The notes under the pieces were generated by a model. That model saw nothing but the letters and a program-made list of their open reading frames with translations, was not told the DNA's origin and made no database searches. Made by a program: the position numbers and the translations under genes. Positions 1 through 12,517 of a stretch of 64,000 nucleotides of DNA are shown in pieces; positions within the stretch are counted from its first letter, which is position 1, and each line of letters begins with the position of its first letter. Source of the stretch: Paracyclopina nana (Eukaryota > Arthropoda > Copepoda > Cyclopoida > Cyclopettidae); contig JAGUCH010000002.1 of assembly GCA_019096065.1 (NCBI GenBank), positions 3,670,501 to 3,734,500 on the forward strand. The letters run 5' to 3'.

Positions 1-840
1 AAGTCTGCCAATATAATATCTAAGTACTCTTTGGCTATTTCCGCAAAGAATCGGCTAATCACGAACTTTTAATACACTAGTAACGCTGCTGCTAGTTGAG
101 CTATGAAATCAAAACCAAGATGATCTATAGTATAAGGTGAGCTCTATGCGCAGCTTTACTATAGCACGTCATCGGACTATACTATGGTAGGGAGCAGGAC
201 GAAATTTCTATTCAAATCTGTGGAATTTTCTTGATGTTAGAATATATGGATTCAAAATTATCCCCAAGAAGCCATAAAAACAGCCTGATTTTATTTTATG
301 ACGAGCTAAAGTTGGAAAAAGGCTGGAAACACTTTCAGGCATGTGATGCGAGCGAGTGTGAGCGCTCACTCTCACACTGGTTTATCCAGTTCTTGAATTT
401 GAATTTCGCGCTATTTTTAAGTACTAGCGCTACTGGAGTGCTCCCTAGCGGAGGACGAAATAACTACTATAGTTGCGTGATTCAAAAGTAGAATTATTCC
501 GTCAGGATTGCTCAATAGATATGCCCCTGATCAAAACAACAACGAATCAGTTAGCGTGATTAGCGGCTACGGTGCATTTGTTGATTTTGAGCTTTTAGCG
601 CTAGTTTCGGAAAGACGAAATAAGCGTGGGATTAAAAAAGGAATGCTATCTGATAAAACCTCAAACGGCAGAAGTCAAGAAATTCGGATATTGAAATCAA
701 CATTATTTGCGCTTCTATAAAGGTAAGCCCAGAATTGGATTTTTTTCGTTTTTTCCTTATGCTTTTTAAAAAGAAGGCTGGCAAGATGTGAAATTGGCCT
801 GTTATTTTGGTAAGGCTTAGGAATTTCGGATTTTTTGTAC
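1..840. other. TRPA intron and flank, no exon recognised
   Basis: The last TRPA exon I can place ends at 841 with a GT donor on the minus strand, so this stretch is most likely intron. The missing pore-domain exons should lie below position 1. I see no convincing coding signal. Open frames on either strand here carry no family motif. Confidence 0.5.
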
Positions 841-3800
841 CTTTTGCGAATGCATCAGCTGAAATGCTTCTTTTGCCCCCAAAATAAAGGTAGATAGTAG
901 CAAAAAGACCCAAACACAAATTGTGGACCATTCTATCATGCAATCTTCTTGAATGGGCTGGAAGCAATCTCCATCAGCTGATTTCCACTTTGGCAGCTGT
1001 TCATCTCGGGTCAAGTTAATCTGAGCACTTTTGTTCAAACAATGATTCCTGATAATGCACTGAGGGCCTGCATACACTTGCAGCACAAAGGCAGTTTGCA
1101 GTATGGTGAATAAAAGGTGAAACATCAAGCTGACAAAGAAAAACTTTCGCACCTTCAGCCATTTCAAGTGCAAAAAGCTTTCACATAGAGGATGCTTTAG
1201 CAAGTGGTTGTGCCCAATTTCAATGAAGTTGATGAACATTGCACTTTCACCTGAAATAGTCACTGCAACATGATTTAAACGTTTCTTTTTTTAAAGTGCT
1301 TACCTTTGGATTGGTTGGGTATCAGCACTCTGAAATCCAATTTAAGCTCGCAGTCCACGTCATTAATGTCATGTTCAGCCAGAGTTATGGCATGGTCAAG
1401 CATGTCTTCAAATTTTGGCAGCACATTCGGTATCTTCCTGACGATCATTGCCAGTGCTGAAGTGCCACCATTGGTCCTTGCAGTGATATCGGCTCCATAG
1501 GCTAATAGCATGTTGGCACAATAGGAGTACTCATTCAAGGCAGCCAAATGAAGTGGAGAATAGCCAAATCTGAATCGAGAAATTGAATATAGGAGCTTAT
1601 GGAGCGAAAAAGGAAAACATTGCATGGCAAGCTCACACACTTTTTAAAGCCTCTTTTATGAGAGTGAGAGTGCGTGAAAAATCACCTGTCTTTGTGGTTG
1701 ACATCAGCACCTCCATCCAAAAGAAGACGTACGCAGTCATATGATCGTGATCCTTTAACAATTGCGCTGTGTAATGGCGTTCGACAATCGTAGTCTTTAC
1801 AATTGGGGTCTGCGCCTGCAAAAAATGTGAATAATTCATCACAATGAAAAGAAAACACGTGTGGTCAAAATGTCCACTAACTATTGAAAGAATCCATTAA
1901 TGCTGTGCTAGTCTGATGGTGACTCATTTTGCCCTGGGTTTTTTTTGCCAATCTGCTCCCAAATGCAAATGTTGAGACTTCCCACAGTCTTTGTTGTTTG
2001 TGTATGATTCCTGATATGCCCAGGCCAAGTGAAATTACTTTTTTACTTCTGGGCAGTTTTTTGCAATTCATTTGACCTTTGTCTATGGACATTTTGCATA
2101 GTGTGCAGTTTAATGACTCCACCACCAGCATCACCTAAAGTTCAATTTGGAGTTTATTTTCTTTGATTTGAAGCAAGAGTTTGCATGTGTAGGCAGTTAA
2201 ATGTCTGTCTGCAAAGATCATTTTTCTTAAGACCTTCTTCTCCTACAGTAGTAGTAGCTAGTGTGCAAAAAAGGAGGCCAAAATTGAACTGCCCTCTTCA
2301 AGAAGCCTAGATAAGCTTTCACTAACCAAACAAGACTCTTTACTACTTCTGATGTTGAACTTCAACACATTTGTCAAAACAATGCATTAATGAGACTTTG
2401 ATCTTAGTTAGAAGCAGCTGGCCAGTTCTATTCTCCACAATAGTTCTTCTCGATTGAAAGATAATTATCAATAACTTTGAGCCACCTGTGTGCCCTCTGT
2501 TTACCTTTCTATAAAAAAGGTAATGATGAAGCCACCACAACACATTCTAAACGGTAATTCTATAGAAGCTTGTTGTGGCAAAATTAGAGCCCGTTTTATG
2601 CCCTAATTGAATGTGGCTGATAGAAAATTGCTTAACGCCTCAGTAGGTTTACCTCTTCAATCACCATGAGCAAGGCTCTAGCTTACTTGGTACATTTCAT
2701 GTGTCTTGCATTGTTTATGATTCAATTTTGTGGTTTGGTGAGCAATATTGTTAATGAAGCCACATACTATACTAGTGAAGAGTTTAAGTATGATAGACTG
2801 CAATTGCCAACTATCACCATTTGTCCTGGCCTATCTTGGAAGACCAATGCATATGCTTACACTGAGCATGACTTACAGAAAAATGCGTTTAGCATGGAAG
2901 AAATATTTACAATGGAGACAGTCAAAGAGCTTGGCAACTCTTCTAAGTACAATATCACTAGGCTTTACTCCTCATATGGAGGGTTGTGCTTCAGCATTCA
3001 ATTCAAGGAAAAAGTTTTTATGAAGGAGTATTTCATGTTTACATTCCATCTCAAGAGCATCATGAAGTACAAAGCTTACTTGCATGAACCATATGAAGGG
3101 AGTTTTGTTGCAAATGGTGAATGTGGCCCATTTATCAAATTAAATGATAGCTAATACTTCTCATTGCTTAGGTCCTCGGCCTCACAAAGCAACCCATATC
3201 ATTATCAATGCCAAAAATCAAGATGACATTGTTGCCACAGAAATAGAAGTATTCAAAAGTATTCACATTTACCAGTCCACAAAACAGAGACCTTGCACGA
3301 ATGCAGATAGCAGCACATTAACGAAATGCTATGATCTAAAACTTAGGGAAATCTTTGGCGCCAACCTTTGCATGACACCATTTCTAAGCAGCTTGTTAAG
3401 CAACCACGAGGAAGTAAGGCAATGCAATAGCAGTGAAGAGGCCAAATCACTTGAAGCTGAGTCAATAATTAAGCTATCACATTTGGTTCAGCAAGATGCT
3501 TGTCCAAGGCCTTGCCACCACATCGAATATGAGGCCTCAATCCATGAGTATGGAGCTAATGCTTTTCGAGGCTTGCTGCCAGATGAGAAAACAAACAGAT
3601 CAGGCTACCATCAAGTTTGGGTTGTGTATTCAACAATGAATGTTCAGACTACTACTGAAGAATTTGTTTACAATTTTGAAACTGCATTGGTCAATTTGGG
3701 GGGCAACATGGGCCTATTCTTGGGGCTGTCTTGTAACTTCATGATAATTTATCTGTTCAACTTAATTGGCTTGTGTACTAACAAAAAATGGGCTTGAGGC

Positions 3801-6800
3801 CAACTTGTAATTTATGACACGTACTTATTGGAATTGACGGGCAAAGTTAGGCCTTGAGATTATTGCTAATTCGATATTAGTGTCCTCAAATGATAAAGCT
3901 TGAATAAAAAATTCATTCTATAATTTATTCAGCTAGGTTTAATATTTTTTGGACGCAGCAGTGAATGTATTTGAAAATGTCAATAATCATGTAATTGCAT
4001 GACAGCCCCAAGAACAAGCCAAGGTAGCCTCCAATGTAGACAAGAGAAGACTCAAAATTATACACAAATTTCTCAATGGATGTGTGAACAATCATTGATG
4101 AATAAACTATCCAAACCTGGTGAAAGTCTGATCGGTCAATGTTGTCGTTGGGTACCAAGCCTTGGAAAGCATTCTTGGCATATTCATGCTTGTAGGCCTG
4201 ATAAATTGTTCTTTGACATGGAACAGGACATGCATCTGCCTGAGTCAGGGCAATCCCTGTTAGTAATGCTTCCTTCGAAGTCCTGAATGCTTCGTCATGA
4301 GTTTGGCATTCTCTCATAGACTCATTGAAGTCAATGAAGCCATGAAAGACTGGTGTCCTACATGAAATTTTACTGCTGATGGCTTCAAGAAGCTTGCTTT
4401 TGAAGCAGTTTTTATAAGTGTTGAAGCCACCATCCATGCAGGTTCTTTGACTTGTGGAAAGGCGAATTTCAACATTTTTTGTGACTTCCAGCTCTGAAGC
4501 TACAATTGTCTTTTCATTTAGAGCATTGATGGGTACTTGCAAAATAGAGTAGGGCTTGATTCCTTTTTTAAGGGAGAAAAGTTGTAGCTAAGCAATAGAG
4601 TCTAATTTCCGAAAATTACCATTTGCAAGCATGCTTCCCTCCTCAGGCTCATGGAGTAACAAGTTGTAATTCATGGTATTTTTGAGGTACAATTCCAAAG
4701 CAAGATAGTCTCGAACCCGGACTTTTTTCAGCAGGTGAATTGAAAAGCATAAGCCTTCATAGGTCGAGAAAATTTCAGACACCTTGACCTCAGAGGAATT
4801 TCTAAGCAATGCTAATGTTTTATTGGTGAAAATTTCCTCCATTGAGAAAGTGCTGTTTTTTAGATCTTGCCAATTTTTGATAACATGATTGCTTTTCAGT
4901 GACATGCTAGGGCAGATTGTGAGGCAAGGCAATGCTAACTTGTCATGTTTGAGCTCTTCACTTGTATGGTAAGTGGCCTCATCTATGATATTTTGAACCA
5001 AATTAGCATTTTGAGCGATGAAAAATAGCAAACACACTAGATGCACGGAGTAAACAAGCCATTTGTACATCCTGCTCAAGTGTTCAAAGCTAATTGAACC
5101 AATGCACCACTTCGTGCAACTTCAAAAGGTGAAGCAACGCTAAGAATGCAATCATACTTATGTGAACCATTAAGTGGAATCAATAATGGCACAATAAGGA
5201 GACTCAATTTGCTCCTAATGAGTGAATTCCATAAAAGCTAACTTACCTGCTTTCAATAGAACTTCAACTGTCTCTGGGCTCTGTGCTAGTGCAGCCAAAT
5301 GAAGGGCAGTTTGACCTCTGACATTTTTGGCCTCAACATTAGCTCCACCAGCCACCAAAAGTTGCAGGGAGTCCACATTACCATCTTGTGCTGCCAGGTG
5401 AAGGGCTGTCATTTTGGTGGGGCCCATAAGGACTTCCATGCTTGCTCCATGCTCAATTAGCAATTGGACACATTCATCATAGCCCATTGCAGCTGCTGTG
5501 TGAAGTGGAGTTTCACTTAAAAAAAAACATTTGGTTACAGTTGTTGTGATAAAAGGCAATTTTTTCTGACTAGCTCAAACCACTAAACTTCTTGTGGCTT
5601 TCAGGAGACTTTTTTTTACTTTTATGCAGCTTTCATTTCATATGAGGAATAAATGTTGAAAAGCTGAATAATGATCTTTAGATGACTGGCATGAGGCTTT
5701 ACTATGAGACTGATTAATTTAGATTAGGCTATTTCACATTACACTCAAATCAAAACTAGGTCTTTTGCTGTAGCATTACGTCTAATTAAGGCTTCATGTG
5801 AATTCCATGAATTAAACAGCATTTGAAAAGTTACCTAAAGAGTTGGACATGGTTGGGGATGGCTCCATGACTCAGCAGTTTTTTCACATGTTCAATGGCA
5901 TTGGCTCTCACAGCCACATGCAAGGCTGAAACCCCAAGTTGATGCAATCCGAGGTTGATATCAACGCCAGCCTCCAGCAAGAGGTCAACCACAGCCTCGG
6001 ACTCGGCTCCATTTCCAGAGGCCACCGCGCAAAACAATGGAGCAGCCAGCTTCTGTTTGTCAAAGCAATTAATCCTGGCCCCATGACTGAGTAGAATCTT
6101 GACGCAGGCGGAGTTTGCATTGCAGCATGCCAAATGAAGGCCAGTTCGGCCTTCTTCATCTGTGGCATTGGGGTTGGCACCATGGCCCAAAAGAAAGGCC
6201 AAGAAAGGCAGCTGAGACTTCCACGAAGCCCATAGGAGACAGGCATCTTTCTGAGCCTGGCTCAAATTGGCTGGGTCGTCAATGTCAGGACTCAGCGCGT
6301 CAACAAAGGATGAGTCAGCAGTTTCATAGATGGCGCTGATGTAAGCTCTAAGTGAGGCATCAATGGCGCTAGCATCCCAAAGTATTTTGCTGTTAGATGT
6401 TCTGTGGCAGGAACAAGAAAAATATTTCACGTTAAATCAGCTTTGTTCAGTTTGGCTCATTAGCAGCAGTAGAGAGCTATGATGTTGATGAGCCATGCAA
6501 AATAGATGCCTGTGGCTCGTTAAAATCATCATTACCTGTAAGTTTGGAGGGCGGATTCCCGATGGTAATTGTCATGGTTTGCGCCCAATTCTTCACAATC
6601 ACTTAGAGATTCTTCTGAGCTGATGCTATTGTGCCTTTGCCTGCCTTTTGTGGCCTCATTCGAAGGCCAGGCCTTTCTCACTCTGTCCAAATTTATGGCC
6701 TCGATGTCGAAATTTATAGGGACATTGGAGCCCTTGGACCCTTCCGATGATGGAAACAAGGTGTGACGTTGATGACGGGAATTTTCCTACCCAAAAAAGC

Positions 6801-7470
6801 ATCACTTTTTGCCCATACAGTATATTGAGAATCAGCTGATTTTACTGCCAATTTGTGGGAAAACAAATTTGGCTTGATTAAAAAGCCATAACTTTTTATT
6901 TCGCAGTTAGCGCGCCTCATGAAAATAGCCAATAATGAGAGTTAGGTTGAACAAGTTTTGAAATTGGTGTGTAAAAGATCAAATTGCATCGCCTGCCTTG
7001 AAACTTGAGCTTCGCTCCGTGCGAATCAAGAAGCTTTTCGTGCCTGAGATTTTATGTAGAAAATGCGCAGGGCAATTCCTACATTTTGTCAATTTCTATA
7101 AATTGCTTGCAATTTGATGCCACTATTTGTGTCTGACTCAAAGTATGATTTTGGCATCTTACATCAATTTTAAAAATTAAAAAATCACTTTTACCAATGG
7201 CACTGCGAGGCTGTTGGCGTTGCGCAGTTTCTTCGCCTGCTTCCTCCCGCCATTTTCCAAGATTTTCCCGCTAAATGAAAAGTGCTTTTTCACGTAGCTG
7301 TTTTTGCTCAGGATCACTTCATCCTGCCCGATTTCGGTGCACGAGGAGGAATTGGACGAACTGGTTAAGCTCTTGTTGCTCTTCTTCCTTAGCAGAAACG
7401 GTGCACTACTTTCTTCCTCTTCCTCTTTGCATTGCGACAAAGTTGTGTGGTAGTTATTGTTTAAATTCAT
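841..7470 (-). CDS. TRPA-family cation channel (pyrexia/painless-like), 3' end beyond window
   Basis: Seven exons join in phase: 7470-7195, 6786-6536, 6401-5835, 5515-5247, 1815-1686, 1569-1304, 1250-841, giving 723 residues before the window edge. Residues 1-200 are a charged, Ser-rich cytoplasmic leader. Ankyrin repeats run from about 210 to 560 (motifs such as GRTGLHLACC, TPLHTAAAMGY, TALHLAAQDG, SPLHLAALNEY). Then comes the TRPA pre-membrane motif HPLCESFLHLKW (about residues 605-616), a first membrane helix (about 623-643), an extracellular loop with four Cys, and a second helix (about 697-715). The S3-S6 pore part is missing because it lies off the left edge. TRPA channels are plasma-membrane cation channels for heat, irritants or touch. 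The start is the ATG at 7470 and is unconfirmed. The intron at 1816-5246 contains two other genes. Family call is firm; the subfamily is not. Confidence 0.85.
2666..3797 (+). CDS. DEG/ENaC (pickpocket-like) sodium channel subunit, nested in TRPA intron
   Basis: Two exons (2666-3116, 3172-3797) join in phase 1 across a 55-bp intron, giving 358 residues. A first membrane helix (about residues 6-26) is followed by the family's post-helix motif (LPTITIC), a Cys-bearing extracellular domain (CHHIEYEASIHEYG region), and a second helix carrying GLFLGLS, the selectivity-filter G-x-S type motif. DEG/ENaC subunits form trimeric amiloride-sensitive Na+ channels for chemo- or mechanosensation. The protein is shorter than usual (typically 450-600). 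The reading frame stays open upstream of the ATG to a possible acceptor near 2642 (residues RFTSSIT), so a short 5' exon with the cytoplasmic N-terminus may be missing. A poly(A) signal lies at 3903. It is a paralogue of the convergent gene at 3925-5079, with the same intron site and phase. Confidence 0.8.
3925..5079 (-). CDS. DEG/ENaC (pickpocket-like) sodium channel subunit, second nested copy
   Basis: Two exons (5079-4620, 4562-3925) join in phase 1 over a 57-bp intron, giving 365 residues. It aligns throughout with the plus-strand neighbour: first helix then LPCLTICPSMS, FSMEEIFT, GLCFSIH, HEPEEGSMLANG, SQRTC, DACPVPC, and the pore motif GLFLGLS in the second helix. The stop codons of the two genes are only 127 bp apart, so their 3' ends face and probably overlap. 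The pair looks like an inverted tandem duplication. The frame stays open upstream of the ATG to a likely acceptor near 5096, so an unfound 5' exon could supply the usual cytoplasmic His-Gly region. The acceptor of exon 2 (AAAAAAG) is weak but is supported by alignment to the paralogue. Confidence 0.8.
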
Positions 7471-8119
7471 CTCGTAAGAATGGCATTTTGCGCCCTCATC
7501 ATGTCTTAATTTAGCGGGAATTTTTCCACTACTGCAACTGATTATTTTTGCAATTGGAGAGTTTTGATGATGCGCTCGCGCGCGTTCAAGCGCTGACTTC
7601 TATAGGTGAACTAGCAAATGCATATGGAAAAAGGGGGGAAATACACTTTTAACGCACTTTCTTTGATTATTTTTCAGAATTTTCTGGCTACTGGCGCTTT
7701 CATGCACTTTTAGAAAATTGTTGAAATGCATTTTTTTGTTTTTCATGGCCAACCACGCGCGCACGTGCGTAATTTGTGGGTAAAGCAGAATTCAAGAAAT
7801 GCATTTTAGCAGCCTTCTTATATGGTCAATTATAGTTATTTATTTCGAGCTGGGGCACGTAAAGTAGGGTCATTAAATAGCTGAGCGAGGATTTTAAAAT
7901 GGGAAAACTCGAGTACAGCTTTACTAGCCCGAGCCTGCGTGTTATAATTCAGTTTACCGATCCGACTCAGCTCTTATATATCACAGTTCTTTCTTAGCAA
8001 TTTGGGGGAAATTAAATACTTAACGGCCCTGGAATCAAATTTGAGGGATTTTAAGTAGTTTAATGCCCCTCATATTCCATGGAACTAATTAACATTCCAA
8101 AGAAGTTGGAAAAAGAGAG

Positions 8120-8190
8120 AATCTTCCAAGATTTGAACCTCAGCCAGTTGGATCAGCATTCCAATACGCGAACCACTAAGCTATGGAAAC
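8120..8190 (-). mobile_element. tRNA-like sequence, likely SINE head or tRNA relic (copy 1)
   Basis: On the minus strand there is a box A match (TAGCTTAGTGG) and a box B match (AGGTTCAAATC), the RNA polymerase III promoter elements. Between them is a 5-bp stem TTGGA/TCCAA with a 7-base loop, as in an anticodon arm (apparent anticodon GCT). The T stem does not pair well, so a working tRNA is unlikely. A similar element lies about 145 bp away in the same orientation. Confidence 0.45.
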
Positions 8191-8261
8191 ACCATGAAAA
8201 TTGCATGCTATGTATAGGACTTTAACCATAATTTAAGCCAGATAAGAAACCAAAAAAATCA

Positions 8262-8338
8262 AGGAATGACTGAGGTTTGAACCCTAGACTGCAGAATCAA
8301 GAGCCAAGCGCTCTAACCACTATGCCATAGGTGCAACT
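8262..8338 (-). mobile_element. tRNA-like sequence, likely SINE head or tRNA relic (copy 2)
   Basis: On the minus strand, box A (TGGCATAGTGG followed by TTAGAGC) and box B (GGGTTCAAACC) sit at normal tRNA spacing. The anticodon and T stems are poorly paired, which fits a tRNA-derived retroposon head or a decayed tRNA better than a functional gene. It may form one composite element with the copy at 8120-8190. Confidence 0.45.
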
Positions 8339-11241
8339 CACAAGAAATATATTTTTTAAGTCTGTTTTATTGCTCTCAAACCACTTGATGCCAGCTGATG
8401 AGAGGCAGTGATACATAGCATAAAAACCGAGCAGCATTTTCTAGGGCACGGGCCGGCCCGGTAACTTCATTAAAACACTTGAAAATCGTATTACAGTATA
8501 TAAAATTGTATTTTGGTTAGTACAGCCTCTTCCCTCTTATTGGCGTGAAAAGTCGTTAAAGAGCTTTATTTTCGTTCGAAATAATAAAGCCTTTTACATC
8601 ACATTTTTAGAGCTTGACTCACTACCCTAGTTCGTTCTCAAGGCAAAAGTAAAGCTTAGCAAGGCAATATTTCAATGCTTTGATTACTTTCAAATCTTTT
8701 CTCAGTCAGCCTCGCTCATTTTTTTGCGCCGAAATCGGCCTTTGAAGTAGAGCAATTAAAGCTCCTGTTTTTCATGAGGATTTTGACATTTGCCACGCTG
8801 CTTTAGCTTCAGCTTCTGCCGCAAATCTACACTCGAATGCCCTGCTCATTTAACGGAATTCACCCATATTTTTCCCCGCCAAATGGTTCCCCTTTTTAGC
8901 TATCATTCAAATTAATTATCTGGTGTTCTTATGTGGCAAAACAGCGAGTTTCAGAATTCAGTAAAGTCGGGCAGATGAGAGGTGCCAGAATGGGGGAGGC
9001 TTTAACAAGTTTTCCCCTACGGCAGCTTAAAGATCATGCAAATCAAAAGTAGGGCAAGGATGTAGTTCCATAATAAAAAAAATCAAATTTTTTCAGTGGC
9101 CTCTCTGCCTTTGTTATTGTGACAAAGCATTTGTTGAATTTTCTCTCGTACTTTTTCGTCACTTTAAACAAACATTTTCTTGTCCCCCTGCTGAGCTCAA
9201 TTGGACTTAAAGGCATTTTTCAGGCTGTTTTTCCCTGCGTTCAATTCCGGCGAAAACATGGAAGATGCGTGCATTTATGCTCATGATGATGAGAGTTACT
9301 TTGTATGTATTAGGTGTCACCCTTGCCATCTGCCAGTGGCCAGTAATCGAGCATTAGAATGCGAAATCGCCTGGTCATCATCAAATTGAAGAGATCCTCC
9401 ATGAAATCAGAGAAAGGCTAGAAATTATGTTTTAGTGACAATACTATTTTTTTGACCCCTTCATCTTGGTAGTGTTGCTTAAATTACGTACATTTTTTGT
9501 TTTCGCGCATTTTTTATGTCGAATGCAAGATTTAAGATTAAGGCGCATTTCCACTAAATCACACCAAAAAGGCATTTATAGGGATTCTTTTCATATCGCA
9601 CAATGTGAGAATGATGGAGAAAACGCATTTCAATGGTGCCATTAATCACTTGCTGGTTAAACAATGAGACCAAAAAATGATGACTCATCTTTGTCATTGT
9701 TTTCCCGGCGTTGAAATTTGATCGCCGCGCATCTCTGTGACACATTAAGCCATCTCTACTATTGGGAAAGTTTGAAAAATGCCTAAATTGCAAATATTTG
9801 CATAGCATCATTAGTTGTCATTGTCCTGTGAATCAAAGAATTCCTAATTTACTGTCAGCCCCTAGATTTTTAAAGGCCATTTCTGCTGGCTGCTCGGATA
9901 TTTCACATTTTGTGGGGAGGGTCCTTGGTGAGGTGAAGCCGTGTGAGTCCCTTAGTGCAAAATTGGCAAGGATGAAGTGAAGATGACCAGAATTTTAATT
10001 GCAAATATCCAGCCATAAATTATGACAAAACTTTCAAGTGTTTTTTTTTTCATGGCCTTCCACAGAGAGAAAAAATCAAGTGGCACAGCAGGGTGATTAT
10101 AATCTCTTCAAAATAGAGGGAGATGAACAAAAAGTGAAGTCAAGGTGTGAAGTACATCATGACACTTTACTGCATAAAAAATCATGAATAAATTAATGTG
10201 CACATTACTGCACATGCCACTTGGAGCATGTTTTTTCTTTCCTCAATTTTATTGGTGGCTTCTTCTAGGACTCGGTCATGTGGTGAAGTGTCCAAAAGTG
10301 AAATTAAAGATGAATGACTGAATGAAATCCTGGAGTTGTTGAAAGGCCATATTTTAATGTACAAAAAGTAGATGAAAAGGGCTGAGGCTCACTTCATCAA
10401 GTTGAAATATGCCTTGTACACAAGATATGAAATTCCTAGCTCAAATGTCAAGAAAATATTTCACTTGTAAATGGAAAGTTGAATTGAGTTATTTCAGGAA
10501 TGGGAAGAAATGTGAGCTTGAAATCAATTAAGCATGCTAAGCTAGGCTTGAATTATTGATCATAGATGGACAGAAAAAAGGTTACACTTATGCATAAAAA
10601 ACATAAAAGTCTTCAATGAAGCTGGCCTAAATGGACTTTTTTCTTTCCTTTCTTTTATCAAGATGATCTTTACTAATAAGGTGAGTTCTTGTCGCTGCTT
10701 TTCTATTACACACAGTCTGACTGAGCTGTAGTAGGCTTCAAGACAAAATTTTGATAGAAATCTGTGGTTTTCACTTCCAAAAAGAATGTCCCACCTTAAA
10801 TTAGCAAAAAGTGCCCAAATCGCATACTTTTTTTTAAAAAAGGCAGAACTTATCTGGGAGCTCTGTTTAAAACGCGTGAGATTAGCCCGCTTGCTTCCAT
10901 AACTGACACGTTACTTGAGCTCGCGCGCGCTATGTAGTAATAACTACTAGCGCCACCTAGGCTAAGACAAACAGATTTTGTGATTTTAGCATGCAAAACT
11001 TGCGTCAAGAATTCACTTACGAGGCCCCCCTTTCTCTTATCTTTTTTTTGAGGAGCAAGTCAAAGCGTTGTCTCTTTTTAGCCTTTCTTCGATTTTTTTT
11101 TATAATTTTTGTTGTTTGACTGCATAGTCTACTACATCATTTGAGCACAGCCTTCGAAATAATTAAATATAAATGAAAAAACTTTTTTAAATCAAATAGC
11201 AATATTTCAATAAAAGGCTAAACGCATTTTCATTATTTATT

Positions 11242-12517
11242 TCAAATTGCAATGTTTGCACTATTTTTGATTATTGGAGATTTGTCATTCAGATCAAGTC
11301 CAGAAATTGCAAACAAATCTTCATCATCTACAAACTCGTCGCTGACTGGATCACTGAAATTAGAAAATAAAAGAGGAAAAATTATCCGGACTGGATATTT
11401 GGGCAATTTCTCCGATGCCACACAACTCAGAGACATACTTTTTTTAATTCTGAGAAAAATCATATGAAAAAGTGTCATGGATCGGTGTATTTCTGGAAGA
11501 AGATCAAAAAGTGCCAATTGTATCCGCTCTCCACAAAAGTCAGAAATATTATTGTGACTTAACCGGTTTTATAAATAATAGCTTTGAATGTCATTTGCAT
11601 TAAAAGAATTTGCAGAAAGCTATAAGGAATTTCAACAAATAGCCGTAGTTATTCAATTTGTTGCTGAAAATGCACTCTTTCCGGATTTAAAAATAACCTG
11701 ATTGCATGTGAAACAAAATCAGCTGATTATGACAGCTTGTTGTACCTTGAAGCTGGGCAATAGCTGCCAGCGCAAAATGGCGGCTGACTTTCGTCATCAT
11801 CAACTTCTTCCCAGCAATTTACACACATTGCTTTGCAAATCAGCACAATTGCAACCAAAGAGAAATTGACAACAGTGGTCATGATCACTACAAGAGCCAT
11901 CGTTCCTAGACATTTGAAATTAGTCAAAAAATGAGCGTACCATGAAAAGTTAATGCTTTAATACCATAGGTGTCTTCATCTTTCTGGCAAATTGTCAGCT
12001 CGGTTTGGCTTTCAGAAAATTGCAGATTAATTCCAGACTCATTTTTGCCTTGGTATGGAACATTCTCAAAGCTTTCTTCTCTCTGTTGGCAAAATTGCCT
12101 CAGAATTTCCGCCACAATTTCATCATGGACGGGGTCAAGTTTGGATACTTTTCCGGATACATCTCTCAGTTTTCTTCCGTTTAGAGACTCTGTCAAGAGG
12201 CCTTCACTAAGATCAGAAACTGAGTTGATTTCGGATTTTTCAGTGGTGTCTTCTATCTGCAAAATGATTTCCAGGTCCTCATTGAATTCAGGCTCTTCAT
12301 TGAATGCAATCTCTCTTTTCCTCCGAATAATTGATTTAAGCTCTGACACAAGTCGATTCATGATTCCTGGCTGGTTAAAATCTTCGCTGGCACTGGAAGT
12401 ATCTTTAGCATATCTTTTGGCTGCCTCCAAATTGAGCACAAAGATTACTCCAACAGCAACCAAAGAGGCGCATACAAAAAGTCCTACAATTTGCCCTGCT
12501 GACTCGAATCTTGCCAT
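11242..12517 (-). CDS. Two-pass membrane protein of unknown function
   Basis: I do not recognise this gene. Three exons (12517-11965, 11905-11746, 11353-11242) join in phase to give 274 residues. There is an N-terminal hydrophobic segment at about residues 10-29 (signal anchor or signal peptide), then a polybasic run IIRRKRE near residue 67 that resembles a furin-type site. A long acidic, polar stretch follows to about residue 185, and a second hydrophobic helix (about 187-212) is followed by Cys residues and an acidic tail (FVDDEDLF). A minus-strand AATAAA overlaps the region just past the stop. Splice sites are canonical and frames close exactly, so the gene itself is well supported although no family is assigned. 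Confidence 0.65.

Larger units (their letters stand above)
7471..11241. other. Intergenic, no gene recognised
   Basis: About 3.8 kb between the TRPA start and the next gene. Only short frames without motifs are present, and AT-rich simple tracts are common. Two tRNA-like stretches lie at 8120-8190 and 8262-8338 and are listed separately. The proximal part (7471-7800) should hold the TRPA promoter, but I see no clear TATA or initiator. Confidence 0.6.

Noticed and set aside
231..720. Short plus-strand open frames at the left edge
   Set aside because: No motif, no splice context, and the region is best explained as TRPA intron or flank.
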